Shown in pieces: positions 37,701-45,835 of a stretch of DNA of 64,000 nucleotides. The notes below the pieces were generated by a model, which ran no database searches, was not told where the DNA came from, and saw only the letters and a list, made by a program, of their open reading frames with translations. The position numbers and the translations under genes are program-made. Position 1 is the stretch's first letter. Each line of letters opens with the position of its first letter. Source of the stretch: Maricaulis sp. (lineage in GTDB: Bacteria; Pseudomonadota; Alphaproteobacteria; Caulobacterales; Maricaulaceae); assembly GCF_030149235.1 (NCBI RefSeq), contig NZ_JASBRW010000004.1, positions 61,737 to 125,736 on the forward strand, read 5' to 3'.

Positions 37701-38340
37701 TGCCGCCGACATCGGTCGAGCCCGGGTGGAAGGTGCCGTAACCGATCTGGTTTACCAGAACGCCGGCATCGAAGATGTCGGTCGGGATCGGGCTGAACAG
37801 CATGCCATAGGTCGGCAGGGTGTAGAGCGGGTCCTGCAGCGCCAGCAGGGTGACGTCGGCGCCCGGGAAGTCCTCAACGCCGAATTGGCCGTCCGGATGG
37901 TTGATGGTGTCGACAGCAAAGCTGAGGCCCTGAGTGTCGGACAGGAATTGCTGACCGGTGCCGATCCAGTTGAACAGGGCGTCGAACGTATCCGTGCCAT
38001 AGGCGACGATCGGAACCGCCGACTGGCCGAAACCGTAGGTGCTGTCCGGCTGGCTGTTGAAGCAGTGTGCCGCAGTGACCACCGTACGGGCATTGATCAT
38101 GGAGCCGGTGCAGTTGAAGAAGATCGAACCGGTGCCCTGGTCCCAGTAGAAGATCTGGACAACGCCGTCCCAGCCGGCCGCGAAGGCCTGGGCGCCGGCA
38201 TCGCCAACATCGTCACGGAACGGAATAGCTTCTGCCGGAGCCGCCGTCATGGCGGTCACACCGGCCAGTGCCAGCACCATGGCCGACGTGGTCGAGGTCA
38301 GCGTTTTCTTGAACGCGGATTTTGCGGTTTCGAGTTTCAT
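34744..38340 (-). CDS. Autotransporter with N-terminal trypsin-like serine protease domain
   Basis: A 1198-residue secreted protein. A long signal peptide (cut after PAEA, residue 38) leads to a chymotrypsin-like S1 domain to about residue 345, with triad H92 (VVTAAHC), D162 (GADVTLLAL) and S327 (GGDSGGPLMAM). Residues about 400-880 are Gly/Asn/Asp-rich repeats with a beta-helix character (IDKLNIRGTGATLDIL, VEVFGGTLNVDGLLG), typical of passenger stalks. About 917-1198 form the outer membrane autotransporter barrel, ending in the aromatic C-terminus SVSFALPF. The ATG at 38340 has a GGGGA ribosome binding site. Likely role: surface or released protease. Substrate unknown. Followed by a terminator. 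Confidence 0.92.
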   Translation of the reverse strand: MKLETAKSAFKKTLTSTTSAMVLALAGVTAMTAAPAEAIPFRDDVGDAGAQAFAAGWDGVVQIFYWDQGTGSIFFNCTGSMINARTVVTAAHCFNSQPDSTYGFGQSAVPIVAYGTDTFDALFNWIGTGQQFLSDTQGLSFAVDTINHPDGQFGVEDFPGADVTLLALQDPLYTLPTYGMLFSPIPTDIFDAGVLVNQIGYGTFHPGSTDVGGINGLRRAGENMLGLMGSQNDFFNALAQNALYTGPTSSNQSLYWTDFDLPGRTGTCVRGPDPFLLGATNSIVCDDNNGFDGGFIDGDTLILPSPSIDYFPGDALPNEVATGGGDSGGPLMAMNLHDNPLILGVLSGGFVGGFFHSAGQTYGEVSYYNPLFNFHQFIAENNPYKYVSAVAGDGNWSDATHWVQTMDPNYFIYDGSGNLVNGLPTGPEPGLGGTGPQEGIVFDTPAETFTTSGGAPSVQEPLDSQKANGFAVADATEAAGGFQTLSGDLAADDSANGLVIGTGATASNTAASITGKAPVQDDVAGVFTDFVATGFVADAGVAEAPAGGWAGQSGSTGTRGAATGPGSTDFVPDNNYGFGAAVAQFFEVTLDANGTTTADLPFVEIDKLNIRGTGATLDILDTSTILSMINVEVFGGTLNVDGLLGTREVVLWGGLLTGSGELDLFETNLLFGNGVSQAGTLFNLNGVVNPGAMGATGTLEMSGNYVQASGGVFMADIDAGGASDNLLIDGDYSLNGALVVNPVAGYLPRYGDSFEIITSTGVGIGSFAAVSDLPGVLRPVVSYGASTVGLTLEADAFSTQADFTNAFQTNIGSELDAARDTDYAALADVFGGLDLMQGNQLLSSLNSLAPWESVLFDRSTRMHDQVLNRALRNQIGEYWGYSGAGDTTMAAAKQATGSTLDQDLSHLAMAASAKEGHGDHDGASRVFGSFGLISGDAETIVGAEQSDLEGDYGLVGFDMPLGHNMRAGAAIGFADTDNTLGAMYGSTMASVETDQYSAFVSYEENRTHASVALHYSEHSSDSTRIVNVGSTAPSAARYEADGFGIDASWRYDLSPEDRRYRAATVAGLSYNQVDFDATSTTGAVAGLDIAARDYESLAARFGAAFALNLGGSTELGFYTGAAKEFNDDAELFSAVFSDAPNVGAFAVEEDGRDTIWFEFASSLSAEVGGGVLALNYESTFDRDYADGETVSVSFALPF

Positions 38341-38683
38341 CAGAGGTCCCCTCCTTGAGCAAACACGGAGCGAGCGCAAGGAGAGACTGAAATTCACCCC
38401 CCGCACCCTGTTTTATAATTCTAGTAACCGTAGATACACATTAAGCGGGGCTTGGCCGCAAGCACTCCACTCCCGGTTTAGACAGAAAACCCTGTTACGC
38501 GACCGAACTGTTGCGCAAAGTCCACATGTATAGACTATTACCTGTGACGACGGTCACGGCGGCGGGATGCGCCCAATCCGCGCAGCGGCTCGACAGGCGC
38601 GCGCCGCCATACTAATTGAGCCCCAATTCCTTCCGCGGGAGCGTATCGAAATCCCGCCCAGCCATAACCGGGGAGACCGCGCC
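38341..38683. other. Divergent intergenic region between the autotransporter and mmsA genes
   Basis: 343 bases without a supportable gene. It is locally AT-richer than its surroundings around 38410-38450 (TTTTATAATT), which on the minus strand offers a TTATAA-like -10 for the autotransporter. Around 38511-38540 there is TTGCGC and, 18 bases on, CTATTA, a weak plus-strand promoter candidate for mmsA. A reading frame from 38567 into mmsA is open but its codons bear no resemblance to the dehydrogenase. Confidence 0.6.
38543..38558. promoter_or_regulatory. CRP/FNR-family-like palindrome
   Basis: TGTGA-N6-TCACG at 38543-38558 (inner GTGAC/GTCAC arms), close to the TGTGA-N6-TCACA consensus of CRP-type regulators. 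It lies in the divergent region just downstream of the weak plus-strand promoter candidate, 126 bases before mmsA. One such match can occur by chance. Confidence 0.3.
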
Positions 38684-40183
38684 ATGAGCCGCGACATTCA
38701 TCACTTTCTGAACGGCAAGAGCTTTGAGGGCCAATCGGGCCAGTATGGCGATGTCTACAATCCGAGCACGGGCGAGGTTCAGACCCGCGTCCAGTTCGCC
38801 ACGGTCGACGAGGTCAATGCCGCCGTTGCCGGTGCCAAGGCTGGGCAGCAGGCCTGGGCCGCGATGAACCCGCAGCGCCGCGCCCGCATTCTGATGAAGT
38901 ATAAAATGCTGGTCGAGGCGGAGATGGACAGCCTGGCCGAAATGCTCTCTTCCGAGCACGGCAAGGTTATTGCCGACGCCAAGGGTGATATCATCCGCGG
39001 TCTTGAAGTGGTCGAGTTCGCCATGGGCGTGCCGCACCTGATGAAGGGTGAGTACACGGAAAGCGCCGGCCCGGGCATCGACGTTTTCTCCATGCGCCAG
39101 CCGCTCGGCGTGGTCGCGGGCATTTCCCCGTTCAACTTCCCGGCCATGATTCCGATGTGGTTCATGGGCATGGCGCTGTCGACCGGCAATGCCCTGGTGC
39201 TCAAGCCGTCGGAGAAGGGCCCGTCGGTTCCGGTCCGTCTCGCTGAGCTATGGATGGAAGCGGGCCTGCCGGAAGGCGTGCTGCAGGTGGTGCACGGTGA
39301 CAAGACGGCCGTCGACGCGCTCCTGCACCATGACGACATCAAGGCCGTATCCTTCGTCGGCTCCTCCAATATTGCCCAGTATATCGCGGCGACCTGCGCC
39401 AATAACGGCAAGCGTTTCCAGGCCATGGGCGGTGCCAAGAACCACGGTATCATCATGCCGGACGCGGACATGGACCAGGTGGTCAAGGACTTCCTCGGTG
39501 CCGCCTACGGCTCCGCCGGCGAGCGCTGTATGGCCCTGCCGGTCGCGGTTCCGGTCGGCCAGGACACGGCTGACGAATTCGTCGCGCGCATGAAGGAAGA
39601 GGCCCAAAAGCTCCAGGTTGGCGTCTCCACCGATCCGGATGCGCATTACGGCCCGGTTGTCTCCTCGGCGCACCGCGCGAGCATTGAGAAATGGATCCAG
39701 ACCGGTGTTGATGAGGGCGCTGACTTGCTGCTCGACGGTCGCGGCTTCGCGTTACAGGGACACGAGAAGGGCTTCTTCATCGGTCCGTCACTGTTCGACA
39801 AGGTGACGCCGGAGATGACCTCCTACCAGGAAGAGATTTTCGGCCCGGTTCTTCAGGTGGTGCGTGCCAATGACCTGGAAGAGGCGGCCAGCCTGCCGAG
39901 CCAGCACAAATACGGTAATGGCGTCGCGATTTTTACCCGCAATGGTCTCGCGGCACGCGAGTTCGCGGCCAAGGTGAATGTCGGTATGGTCGGCATTAAT
40001 GTGCCGATCCCGGTACCGGTTGCGTACCACTCCTTCGGCGGCTGGAAACGTTCGGCCTTCACCGATACCAACCAGTACGGGACTGACGGCATCCGTTTCT
40101 TCACCAAGGTCAAGACCGTGACCCAGCGCTGGCCGTCGGGTGAAATCGGTGATCAGGCCTTCGTTATTCCGACAATGCGGTAA
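38684..40183 (+). CDS. mmsA: CoA-acylating methylmalonate-semialdehyde dehydrogenase
   Basis: A 499-residue aldehyde dehydrogenase that converts methylmalonate semialdehyde (valine and thymine degradation) or malonate semialdehyde to propionyl- or acetyl-CoA. ALDH motifs: GISPFNFPAMIPMWFMGMAL, GNALVLKPSE, VSFVGSS and the catalytic Cys in GSAGERCMALPVAV (C282); GERCMA is diagnostic for the MmsA/IolA group. The expected general-base Glu of most ALDHs is absent (AMGGAKNHGIIMPDA), as in CoA-dependent members. ATG at 38684 with GGGGAGA upstream. No other valine-degradation gene is next to it. Confidence 0.95.
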   Translation: MSRDIHHFLNGKSFEGQSGQYGDVYNPSTGEVQTRVQFATVDEVNAAVAGAKAGQQAWAAMNPQRRARILMKYKMLVEAEMDSLAEMLSSEHGKVIADAKGDIIRGLEVVEFAMGVPHLMKGEYTESAGPGIDVFSMRQPLGVVAGISPFNFPAMIPMWFMGMALSTGNALVLKPSEKGPSVPVRLAELWMEAGLPEGVLQVVHGDKTAVDALLHHDDIKAVSFVGSSNIAQYIAATCANNGKRFQAMGGAKNHGIIMPDADMDQVVKDFLGAAYGSAGERCMALPVAVPVGQDTADEFVARMKEEAQKLQVGVSTDPDAHYGPVVSSAHRASIEKWIQTGVDEGADLLLDGRGFALQGHEKGFFIGPSLFDKVTPEMTSYQEEIFGPVLQVVRANDLEEAASLPSQHKYGNGVAIFTRNGLAAREFAAKVNVGMVGINVPIPVPVAYHSFGGWKRSAFTDTNQYGTDGIRFFTKVKTVTQRWPSGEIGDQAFVIPTMR

Positions 40184-40211
40184 GTTCCAGACCGGCGCAG
40201 ACCGGGGGCGA

Positions 40212-40616
40212 TCAGCTGTCGTCTTCGGTCACGCCGGCGTGCTCGCGGAGCCAGTCGAGGGCCGCGGCGCGGTCCTTGAGCACCTTGATGCGCAGATTGC
40301 CAGCCTCGAAAACCGGCCAGGTCGTCGACAGATCCCATGTCCGCGAGATTTGCGAGGGCACATAGGCCAGGGTGATGGGCTGGTCCATCGCCAGCATGAA
40401 GTCCTCGGCGATATTCTCGACCTTGTTGCGCGACAGCGAGTTATCCAGACGTGAGCTGTCGACAGGGATATGCGTTGCCTCGGTTTCGGCCACCAGCTCA
40501 CGCACCCGTTCGATCGCCCAACCCGTTTCCTGGTTGGTGATGTCACCGACACTCGTCACTTCTAGGGTTCTGGAATATCCAGTGGCCCAACCCGAATTGG
40601 CATAACGCACCCACAC
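40212..40616 (-). CDS. STAS/SpoIIAA-like protein (paralogue 1)
   Basis: A 134-residue soluble protein with an alternating strand/helix pattern like SpoIIAA-type STAS proteins: an opening strand SRTLEVTSVGDI, a helix WAIERVRELVAETE, strand HIPVDSSRL, then helix VENIAEDFMLAM and a strand ITLAYVPS. The C-terminal part, FEAGNLRIKVLKDRAAALDWLRE, is a pattern also seen in the adjacent gene (VFKTSELALEWLRSE). It lacks an obvious phosphorylatable Ser in the usual place, so partner-switching is not shown. Start appears to be GTG 40616. Function unknown. Confidence 0.6.
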   Translation of the reverse strand: MWVRYANSGWATGYSRTLEVTSVGDITNQETGWAIERVRELVAETEATHIPVDSSRLDNSLSRNKVENIAEDFMLAMDQPITLAYVPSQISRTWDLSTTWPVFEAGNLRIKVLKDRAAALDWLREHAGVTEDDS

Positions 40617-40682
40617 ATATTTTGAATAGTATTCTAATTATATTTGCATTCACGACCCAGATTCAAGTCATGCGAAATGATC

Positions 40683-41153
40683 TTAAGTTATTGTTCTAGT
40701 AAAGTTAATCTGTGATAACCTTGATCTGTTTGGGGTTGATTTAGGTGGGCTGGATTGAGCCCGTAAGCCTTGTGCGGGTGAACGTGTCTCCGAGCGCAGC
40801 CATTCCAATGCCAGTTCGGAGGTCTTGAACACACCGCAACGATTTTCGATCTGGCGCGACAGGGCCCAGGCGGCTTCGTGGTGCTCCTGGCTCCATTGCC
40901 GGGGCGGCAGGAAGCCGATGGGAAGCGGTCGCTCGAGCGTGTAGATGAAGTCCTCGAGTACTTCGACACAATGCCGGGCCGAGGTGATCACCTCGATCTC
41001 CCGCATGTCGACCAGCACGCCGCGCGCACCGGACGAGATGACAAGCTCGCGGACCGTCTCATTGGCCGCACTGGTCTGGACGCGGGTCGCCAGACCGGAA
41101 CGCGTCATGGATACAATTCTATCCCGCTCGAGAAGGCTGACCCTTACCGACAT
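40683..41153 (-). CDS. STAS/SpoIIAA-like protein (paralogue 2)
   Basis: A 156-residue protein of the same architecture as the preceding one: VSLLERDRIVSMTRSGLATRV, helix ETVRELVISSGARGVLVDMREIEV, a helix VEVLEDFIYTLERPLPIGFLPP and C-terminal FKTSELALEWLRSE. The last 30 residues (PPKSTPNRSRLSQINF) are a disordered-looking addition coded by AT-richer DNA. I place the start at the ATG at 41153, before the first strand. The 66 bases between it and paralogue 1 are clearly AT-rich against the surroundings. Function unknown. Confidence 0.55.
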   Translation of the reverse strand: MSVRVSLLERDRIVSMTRSGLATRVQTSAANETVRELVISSGARGVLVDMREIEVITSARHCVEVLEDFIYTLERPLPIGFLPPRQWSQEHHEAAWALSRQIENRCGVFKTSELALEWLRSETRSPAQGLRAQSSPPKSTPNRSRLSQINFTRTIT

Positions 41154-41398
41154 ACTCACCACACACACTCGTCTTGTTGTTCATCGCTCTTCTGGCGACG
41201 GGGCTGACATATAAGTGTCACACGGTCTCGGCCAGTATTTGAAAATGAGAATCACCAACCCTTCCGCGACCTGATTGCGGCATGCACGGTATGAGTTTGC
41301 TTAATACCGGATTTAGCCTGGAGCGCGCGCCAGCGTCTCCTATTGCCTGATCCGGTAGGCGCGGGCATGGTCCGGTCGCGATTGAAAGGACCTGCCGC

Positions 41399-42544
41399 AT
41401 GACCGCCTCCGCCTTCTCCTTCCGCACCGTGCCGCACATTCATGCCGGCGCCGGGGTCACACGCCAGCTGGCCCGTCTGGCTGCACCGCTGATCGGTGCC
41501 CGCAAACGGGTCTTCCTCATAACCGACCCCGGCGTTCGCAAGGCCGGGCTGATCGATTCGGCCGTGACCTCGCTGCAGTCAGCCGGGCTGCAGGTGCAGG
41601 TCTTCGACCGTGTGTTCGCCGATCCGCCGAAAACGATTGTCCTGGAGGCGGAGGATCAAGCGCGCGGCTTTGGGGCCGAGGTCGTGCTTGGCCTGGGTGG
41701 AGGGTCGTCGATGGACACGGCCAAGGTGGTAGCGCTCCTGCTCGGCTCCTCGCAGCGCCTTGAGGACATGTATGGAGTCAATAATGCCACCGGCCCACGC
41801 CTTCCACTGGTCCTCATCCCCACGACCGCAGGGACCGGGTCCGAAGTGACACCGATCTCAGTCCTGACGATCGGCGAAAGCACCAAGATGGGGATCAATG
41901 CGCCAGCGCTCTATCCTGATATCGCCGTGCTCGATGCCGAGCTGACCTATGGTCTGCCTCGCGCAATCACGGCCGCGACAGGCATTGATGCAATGGTACA
42001 TGCAATCGAGGCCTATACCTCCAAAATCGAGAAGAATCCGGTATCCGACGCGCTCGCTCTGGCGGGGTTGAAGAAGCTGCATGGCGCGATTGAAACCGCC
42101 TGCCGCGATGGCGCTGATCGCCAGGCGCGCGAAGACATGTTGCTGGGCGCCCTCCTGGCCGGTCAGGCATTCGCCAACGCGCCGGTCGGGGCCGTGCATG
42201 CCCTCGCCTACCCGCTTGGTGGCGTATTCCACGTACCGCACGGGCTCTCCAATTCGCTGATGTTGCCGCCAGTGCTGCGTTACAACGCTCCTGAAGCCGA
42301 GCCGCTCTATGCCGAGCTGGCGATCCATCTCGGCCTGCATGCCTCCACCGATGGACTGGTCACGGAAATGGAGCGCATCGCTGACAGTGTCGGCATCGAG
42401 ACCCGGTTGAGCCAGGTCGGCGTCAGCCATAATGATCTGCCGCGCCTGGCTGAAGAGGCGATGGAGGTCAAACGCCTCCTGGTCAACAACCCGCGCGAAA
42501 TGACACTGGAGGCCGCCCAGGCCTGTTATGAGGCTGTATTGTGA
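41399..42544 (+). CDS. Iron-containing alcohol dehydrogenase
   Basis: A 381-residue group III alcohol dehydrogenase, NAD(P)-dependent. The nucleotide-binding signature GLGGGSSMDTAK (near residue 98) and the metal-site blocks ATGIDAMVHAIEAY and HALAYPLGGVFHVPHG, with Asp and three His as iron ligands, are all present, as is PTTAGTGSEVT. The alcohol substrate is not evident. AAAGGA lies eight bases before the ATG. Its stop overlaps the GTG start of the thioesterase gene, so the two are coupled and may act on linked acyl or aldehyde intermediates. Confidence 0.9.
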   Translation: MTASAFSFRTVPHIHAGAGVTRQLARLAAPLIGARKRVFLITDPGVRKAGLIDSAVTSLQSAGLQVQVFDRVFADPPKTIVLEAEDQARGFGAEVVLGLGGGSSMDTAKVVALLLGSSQRLEDMYGVNNATGPRLPLVLIPTTAGTGSEVTPISVLTIGESTKMGINAPALYPDIAVLDAELTYGLPRAITAATGIDAMVHAIEAYTSKIEKNPVSDALALAGLKKLHGAIETACRDGADRQAREDMLLGALLAGQAFANAPVGAVHALAYPLGGVFHVPHGLSNSLMLPPVLRYNAPEAEPLYAELAIHLGLHASTDGLVTEMERIADSVGIETRLSQVGVSHNDLPRLAEEAMEVKRLLVNNPREMTLEAAQACYEAVL

Positions 42545-42969
42545 GCGAGAAACGAATCCGTTCTGATTATGCACGCTGGCGCGACCTGCCGACCCGTTGG
42601 GCCGATAATGATATCTATGGTCACATAAATAACGCCGCCTATTACGGCTTCTTCGATACCGCGGTGAATTGCTTCCTGATCGAGGAAGCGGGGCTGGATA
42701 TCCATGCCGGTGACGTGATTGGCCTCGTCGTGGAGACCGGCTGTGCCTATTATGCGCCACTGGCCTATCCCGAAACCGTCCAGGCCGGCATCCGCGTGGC
42801 GCGTCTGGGCAATTCCTCTGTGAGATACGAGATCGGTCTGTTCAAACCCGGTGAAGACGAGCCGGCGGCCCAGGGTCATTTCATTCATGTCTATGTTGAT
42901 CGTGAAACCCGACGTCCCGTTACCCTGCCAGCCTCGATGCGATCGGTCCTGGAGACGCTTCATGCGTGA
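42541..42969 (+). CDS. Hotdog-fold acyl-CoA thioesterase (4HBT family)
   Basis: A 142-residue hotdog protein hydrolysing acyl-CoA thioesters. The catalytic block is LPTRWADNDIYGHINNAAYYGFFD (Asp-x-(x)-D-x-x-GH-x-N-N), and the later strand is ETGCAYYAPLAYPETVQAGIRV. GTG start at 42541 lies inside the stop of the upstream Fe-alcohol dehydrogenase gene (GTGA). The chain length of its substrate is unknown. Confidence 0.88.
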   Translation: MSEKRIRSDYARWRDLPTRWADNDIYGHINNAAYYGFFDTAVNCFLIEEAGLDIHAGDVIGLVVETGCAYYAPLAYPETVQAGIRVARLGNSSVRYEIGLFKPGEDEPAAQGHFIHVYVDRETRRPVTLPASMRSVLETLHA

Positions 42970-43060
42970 GATCCGACGTCCCGGTCTGTTGCTTGCCGCC
43001 GGTCTTGCAACCTCGCTCCTGCTGGCCGCCGCGATCTGGCGGCTTTGGCCGGCGGGATGA
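42962..43060 (+). CDS. Possible 32-residue single-span membrane peptide
   Basis: A tiny frame overlapping the thioesterase end by eight bases (ATGCGTGA). The product has a basic start (MREIRRPG), one 20-residue hydrophobic stretch of Leu/Ala and a WRLWPAG end, ideal for a membrane-spanning peptide with its N-terminus in the cytoplasm. Coupling to the upstream gene could allow translation without its own ribosome binding site. No homologue recognised; it could be chance. Confidence 0.35.
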   Translation: MREIRRPGLLLAAGLATSLLLAAAIWRLWPAG

Positions 43061-43109
43061 GTTGTTCGGCATTGACCTGACAGCAAGGCTTCTGGTTTAG
43101 GCTGATCCC

Positions 43110-44255
43110 ATGGCCACCCCGATTGACCGTCTCAAAGCGCGTATTGCCTCCGGCGAATTATCGCCCGATGCCGACCAGGAACGGGCGGCACAGGCGCTTG
43201 GTGCGCTACAGCAGCGGCTGGCGAATTGGAAGCCGGGCAAGCGTGGCCTGTTCTCGAAACCGAAACCGGCACCGAAAGGCTTGTATCTCTGGGGCGGGGT
43301 CGGACGCGGCAAGTCCATGCTTATGGACCTGTTCTATGACGATGCCCCGACTCAGCCGAAGCGCCGGGTCCACTTCCATGAATTCATGCAGGACGTGCAT
43401 GCCCGCATCGCCGAATGGCGGGGTCTGAGCGAGCGCGAGCGCCGCCGCCGGTCCGAATACGTCAAGGGCGCCGGTGATGACCCGATCCCGCCGGTGGCGC
43501 GCGCTTTGATTGCCGGATCGCGCCTGCTATGTTTCGACGAATTCCAGGTTACCGACATCGCCGACGCCATGATTCTCGGCCGCCTGTTCGAGGCGCTCTA
43601 TGCTGAGGGTATCGTCGTTGTCGCCACGTCCAACCGCTTCCCGGACGACCTCTACAAGGATGGCATCAACCGCCAGCTCTTTGTGCCTTTTATCGAGGAG
43701 CTGAAGTCCCGCATGGATCTGTTCGAGCTCAATGGCGGCGTGGATCACCGCCTGCGCCAGCTTGAGGCTGCGCCGGTCTATTATTGTCCGCTCGATACCG
43801 ATGCCGAGCTGGCCATGGAGGATGCCTGGGACCGTCTGACCCATTGCGCGGCGCCGCAGCAGTGCACGCTGATCGTCAATGGTCGTGAGCTGATTGTGGA
43901 GCGTGAGGCGGCCGGTGTCGCTCGCTTTGGATTTGAGGAATTGTGCGCCAGACCGCTGGGGGCAGCGGACTATCTCGCCATCTCCCGGCGTTTCCACACG
44001 GTCCTGTTGGAGCGCACCCCCAGGCTCTCGCCCGACAAGCGCAATGAAGCCAAGCGCTTCGTCACCCTGATCGATACGCTTTACGAAGCGCGCACCAAGC
44101 TGGTGATGAGCGCCGACGCCGAGCCCCAGGACCTCTATCCGGCCGGTGATGGTGCCTTCGAGTTCGAACGTACCGTGTCGCGGCTGATCGAAATGCGCTC
44201 GCACGACTATCTCGCCGCTGAGCGGCGCGAGGTCGATGACGCCGCCGAGGCGTGA
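43110..44255 (+). CDS. zapE: Cell division protein ZapE (AFG1-like ATPase)
   Basis: A 381-residue P-loop ATPase of the AFG1/ZapE family, which associates with the Z-ring during late division or stress and in other organisms handles membrane proteins. Walker A is GGVGRGKSM (near residue 62), the following MLMDLFYD and HFHEFM are family hallmarks, Walker B is LLCFDEFQVTDIADAM and the sensor is VATSNRFPDDLYKDG. In many alphaproteobacteria zapE lies just before mdh and sucCD; here mdh follows after four unrelated genes. Confidence 0.93.
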   Translation: MATPIDRLKARIASGELSPDADQERAAQALGALQQRLANWKPGKRGLFSKPKPAPKGLYLWGGVGRGKSMLMDLFYDDAPTQPKRRVHFHEFMQDVHARIAEWRGLSERERRRRSEYVKGAGDDPIPPVARALIAGSRLLCFDEFQVTDIADAMILGRLFEALYAEGIVVVATSNRFPDDLYKDGINRQLFVPFIEELKSRMDLFELNGGVDHRLRQLEAAPVYYCPLDTDAELAMEDAWDRLTHCAAPQQCTLIVNGRELIVEREAAGVARFGFEELCARPLGAADYLAISRRFHTVLLERTPRLSPDKRNEAKRFVTLIDTLYEARTKLVMSADAEPQDLYPAGDGAFEFERTVSRLIEMRSHDYLAAERREVDDAAEA

Positions 44256-44359
44256 TCTCCATTTCCTGAGCTATCCGTAAGCTTCCCGCAATAGACCGGT
44301 TTGCCGGTCTGGGTATTTTGCCGCCTGCAAGCACAACGGAACTGAAATCAGGGGGATCC

Positions 44360-45784
44360 ATGCTGACGGTTATGACGGCGATGGCCGCGGCGACGCTGGC
44401 ACAGGCAGATATGCCGGACTGGGGCGCACTGGCGCGCAGCGATATCGAATTCATGCACGCGCAGACCCAGGCGCATCACCCCGGTCCCGTCGATGACGAG
44501 AACCCGGGTTTCGGCACGCAGATGGAGATCGCGCTGGAGCGCGGGCTCGATCTGGCGGCGCGGGTTGATAGCCAGGCCGGCTATGCCATGGCGCTTCGAG
44601 CCTATGCCGCACACTATCGCGACGGTCATTACGGTGTCGGGGCCCGGTCCGGTGTCGAGACCTATCAGTGGCCGGGCTTCGTCACCATCCGGACTGGCGG
44701 GCGCTGGTTCGTCCGCTCTGGTGACGCGACTGCGGCCGCTTTGGATGGCTATGAACTGCTCGATTGCGATGGCCGCACTCTGGACGACTGGATGCGCGAG
44801 CGGATCTTCGATTTCGCCGGCAACCCCAACCTGGTCGCTGACTGGGCCCAGCGGGCGCCGCGCCTGATGGTCGAGCGTGGCAATCCCTTCATCGAGCGGC
44901 CCGGCAGCTGCCGCCTTTCTGACGGCGAGAGCACTGAGACGGTGGCTCTGGAATGGCGGGACATTGATGCGGACACCTGGTGGGAGGTCTCCGATGCGCT
45001 GTCCCAGCCGGCGCCGGCGCCCTGGGGGCTGCACGAGTTTGCCCCGAACGCCTTCTGGATCGGCACGCCGACTTTTGCGCCGCAAGGTGAAGACCTGGCA
45101 ACCATGCACGCCCTGATCGACGAGCTGAAAGAGCGTGCCGATGATTTGCGGGTCGCCGATATGCTGGTCTTCGATGTGCGCAGCAATAATGGCGGTGCCA
45201 GCTCCTGGGGTGATGCCATCGTCAACGCGGTGTGGGGCGAGGATTACGCCGCCTATCGCGCGCCGGCCCGGTCCGATGGGGTGGACTACCGCATCTCCGA
45301 GGAGAATATTGACCACGCCCGGTTCATCATCGATTTCACGGTCGAGCAGAATATGAGCGATGCCGAGGCCTATTTCCGTGAGGTTCTTGCCGGCATGCTC
45401 GCGGCCAGCGAGGCCGACGAGGATCTCTACCGTGAACGCCGCGAGGCCCAGGAGGTGGCCCCGGCGGCGGAAAACCCCGTCGCGGCCCGCGTCTATTTCC
45501 TCACCGATTCAGCCTGTGGCAGCGCGTGTCTCGACTTCGCCGACCGCATGTACGCGCTTGGGGGCGTTACCCATGTTGGCGGCGAAACCTACGCCGACAG
45601 TGCCTATATGGAATTGCGCACGCTCGACCTGCCATCGGGCTATGGCAGCTTGGGGCTTCCGATCAAAGTTTATCGTGGCCGCCCGCGCGCCTCGGGTGAG
45701 ACCTATGTGCCTGAGCGTGCCTATCCCGGAACCGACTGGAGTACGCCGGCGCTCCAGACCTGGGTGGCTGGTCTCGGGGACTAG
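44360..45784 (+). CDS. S41-like secreted peptidase
   Basis: A 474-residue exported protein (signal peptide MLTVMTAMAAATLAQA). The C-terminal half resembles the tail-specific protease/tricorn core domain of family S41: DMLVFDVRSNNGGASSWGDAIV, then VYFLTDSACGSACLDFADRM, where the Ser in CGSACLD is the expected nucleophile position, then GGVTHVGGETYADSAYME. The flanking cysteines are typical of a subgroup of short S41-like proteins rather than CtpA. No clear PDZ domain. ATG at 44360 with GGGGGA upstream. Substrate unknown. Confidence 0.7.
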   Translation: MLTVMTAMAAATLAQADMPDWGALARSDIEFMHAQTQAHHPGPVDDENPGFGTQMEIALERGLDLAARVDSQAGYAMALRAYAAHYRDGHYGVGARSGVETYQWPGFVTIRTGGRWFVRSGDATAAALDGYELLDCDGRTLDDWMRERIFDFAGNPNLVADWAQRAPRLMVERGNPFIERPGSCRLSDGESTETVALEWRDIDADTWWEVSDALSQPAPAPWGLHEFAPNAFWIGTPTFAPQGEDLATMHALIDELKERADDLRVADMLVFDVRSNNGGASSWGDAIVNAVWGEDYAAYRAPARSDGVDYRISEENIDHARFIIDFTVEQNMSDAEAYFREVLAGMLAASEADEDLYRERREAQEVAPAAENPVAARVYFLTDSACGSACLDFADRMYALGGVTHVGGETYADSAYMELRTLDLPSGYGSLGLPIKVYRGRPRASGETYVPERAYPGTDWSTPALQTWVAGLGD

Positions 45785-45835
45785 CGAAACCCGCAAGCCA
45801 CACGGTATCCTCGGCGTGCTAGCCGGGGATACCGC

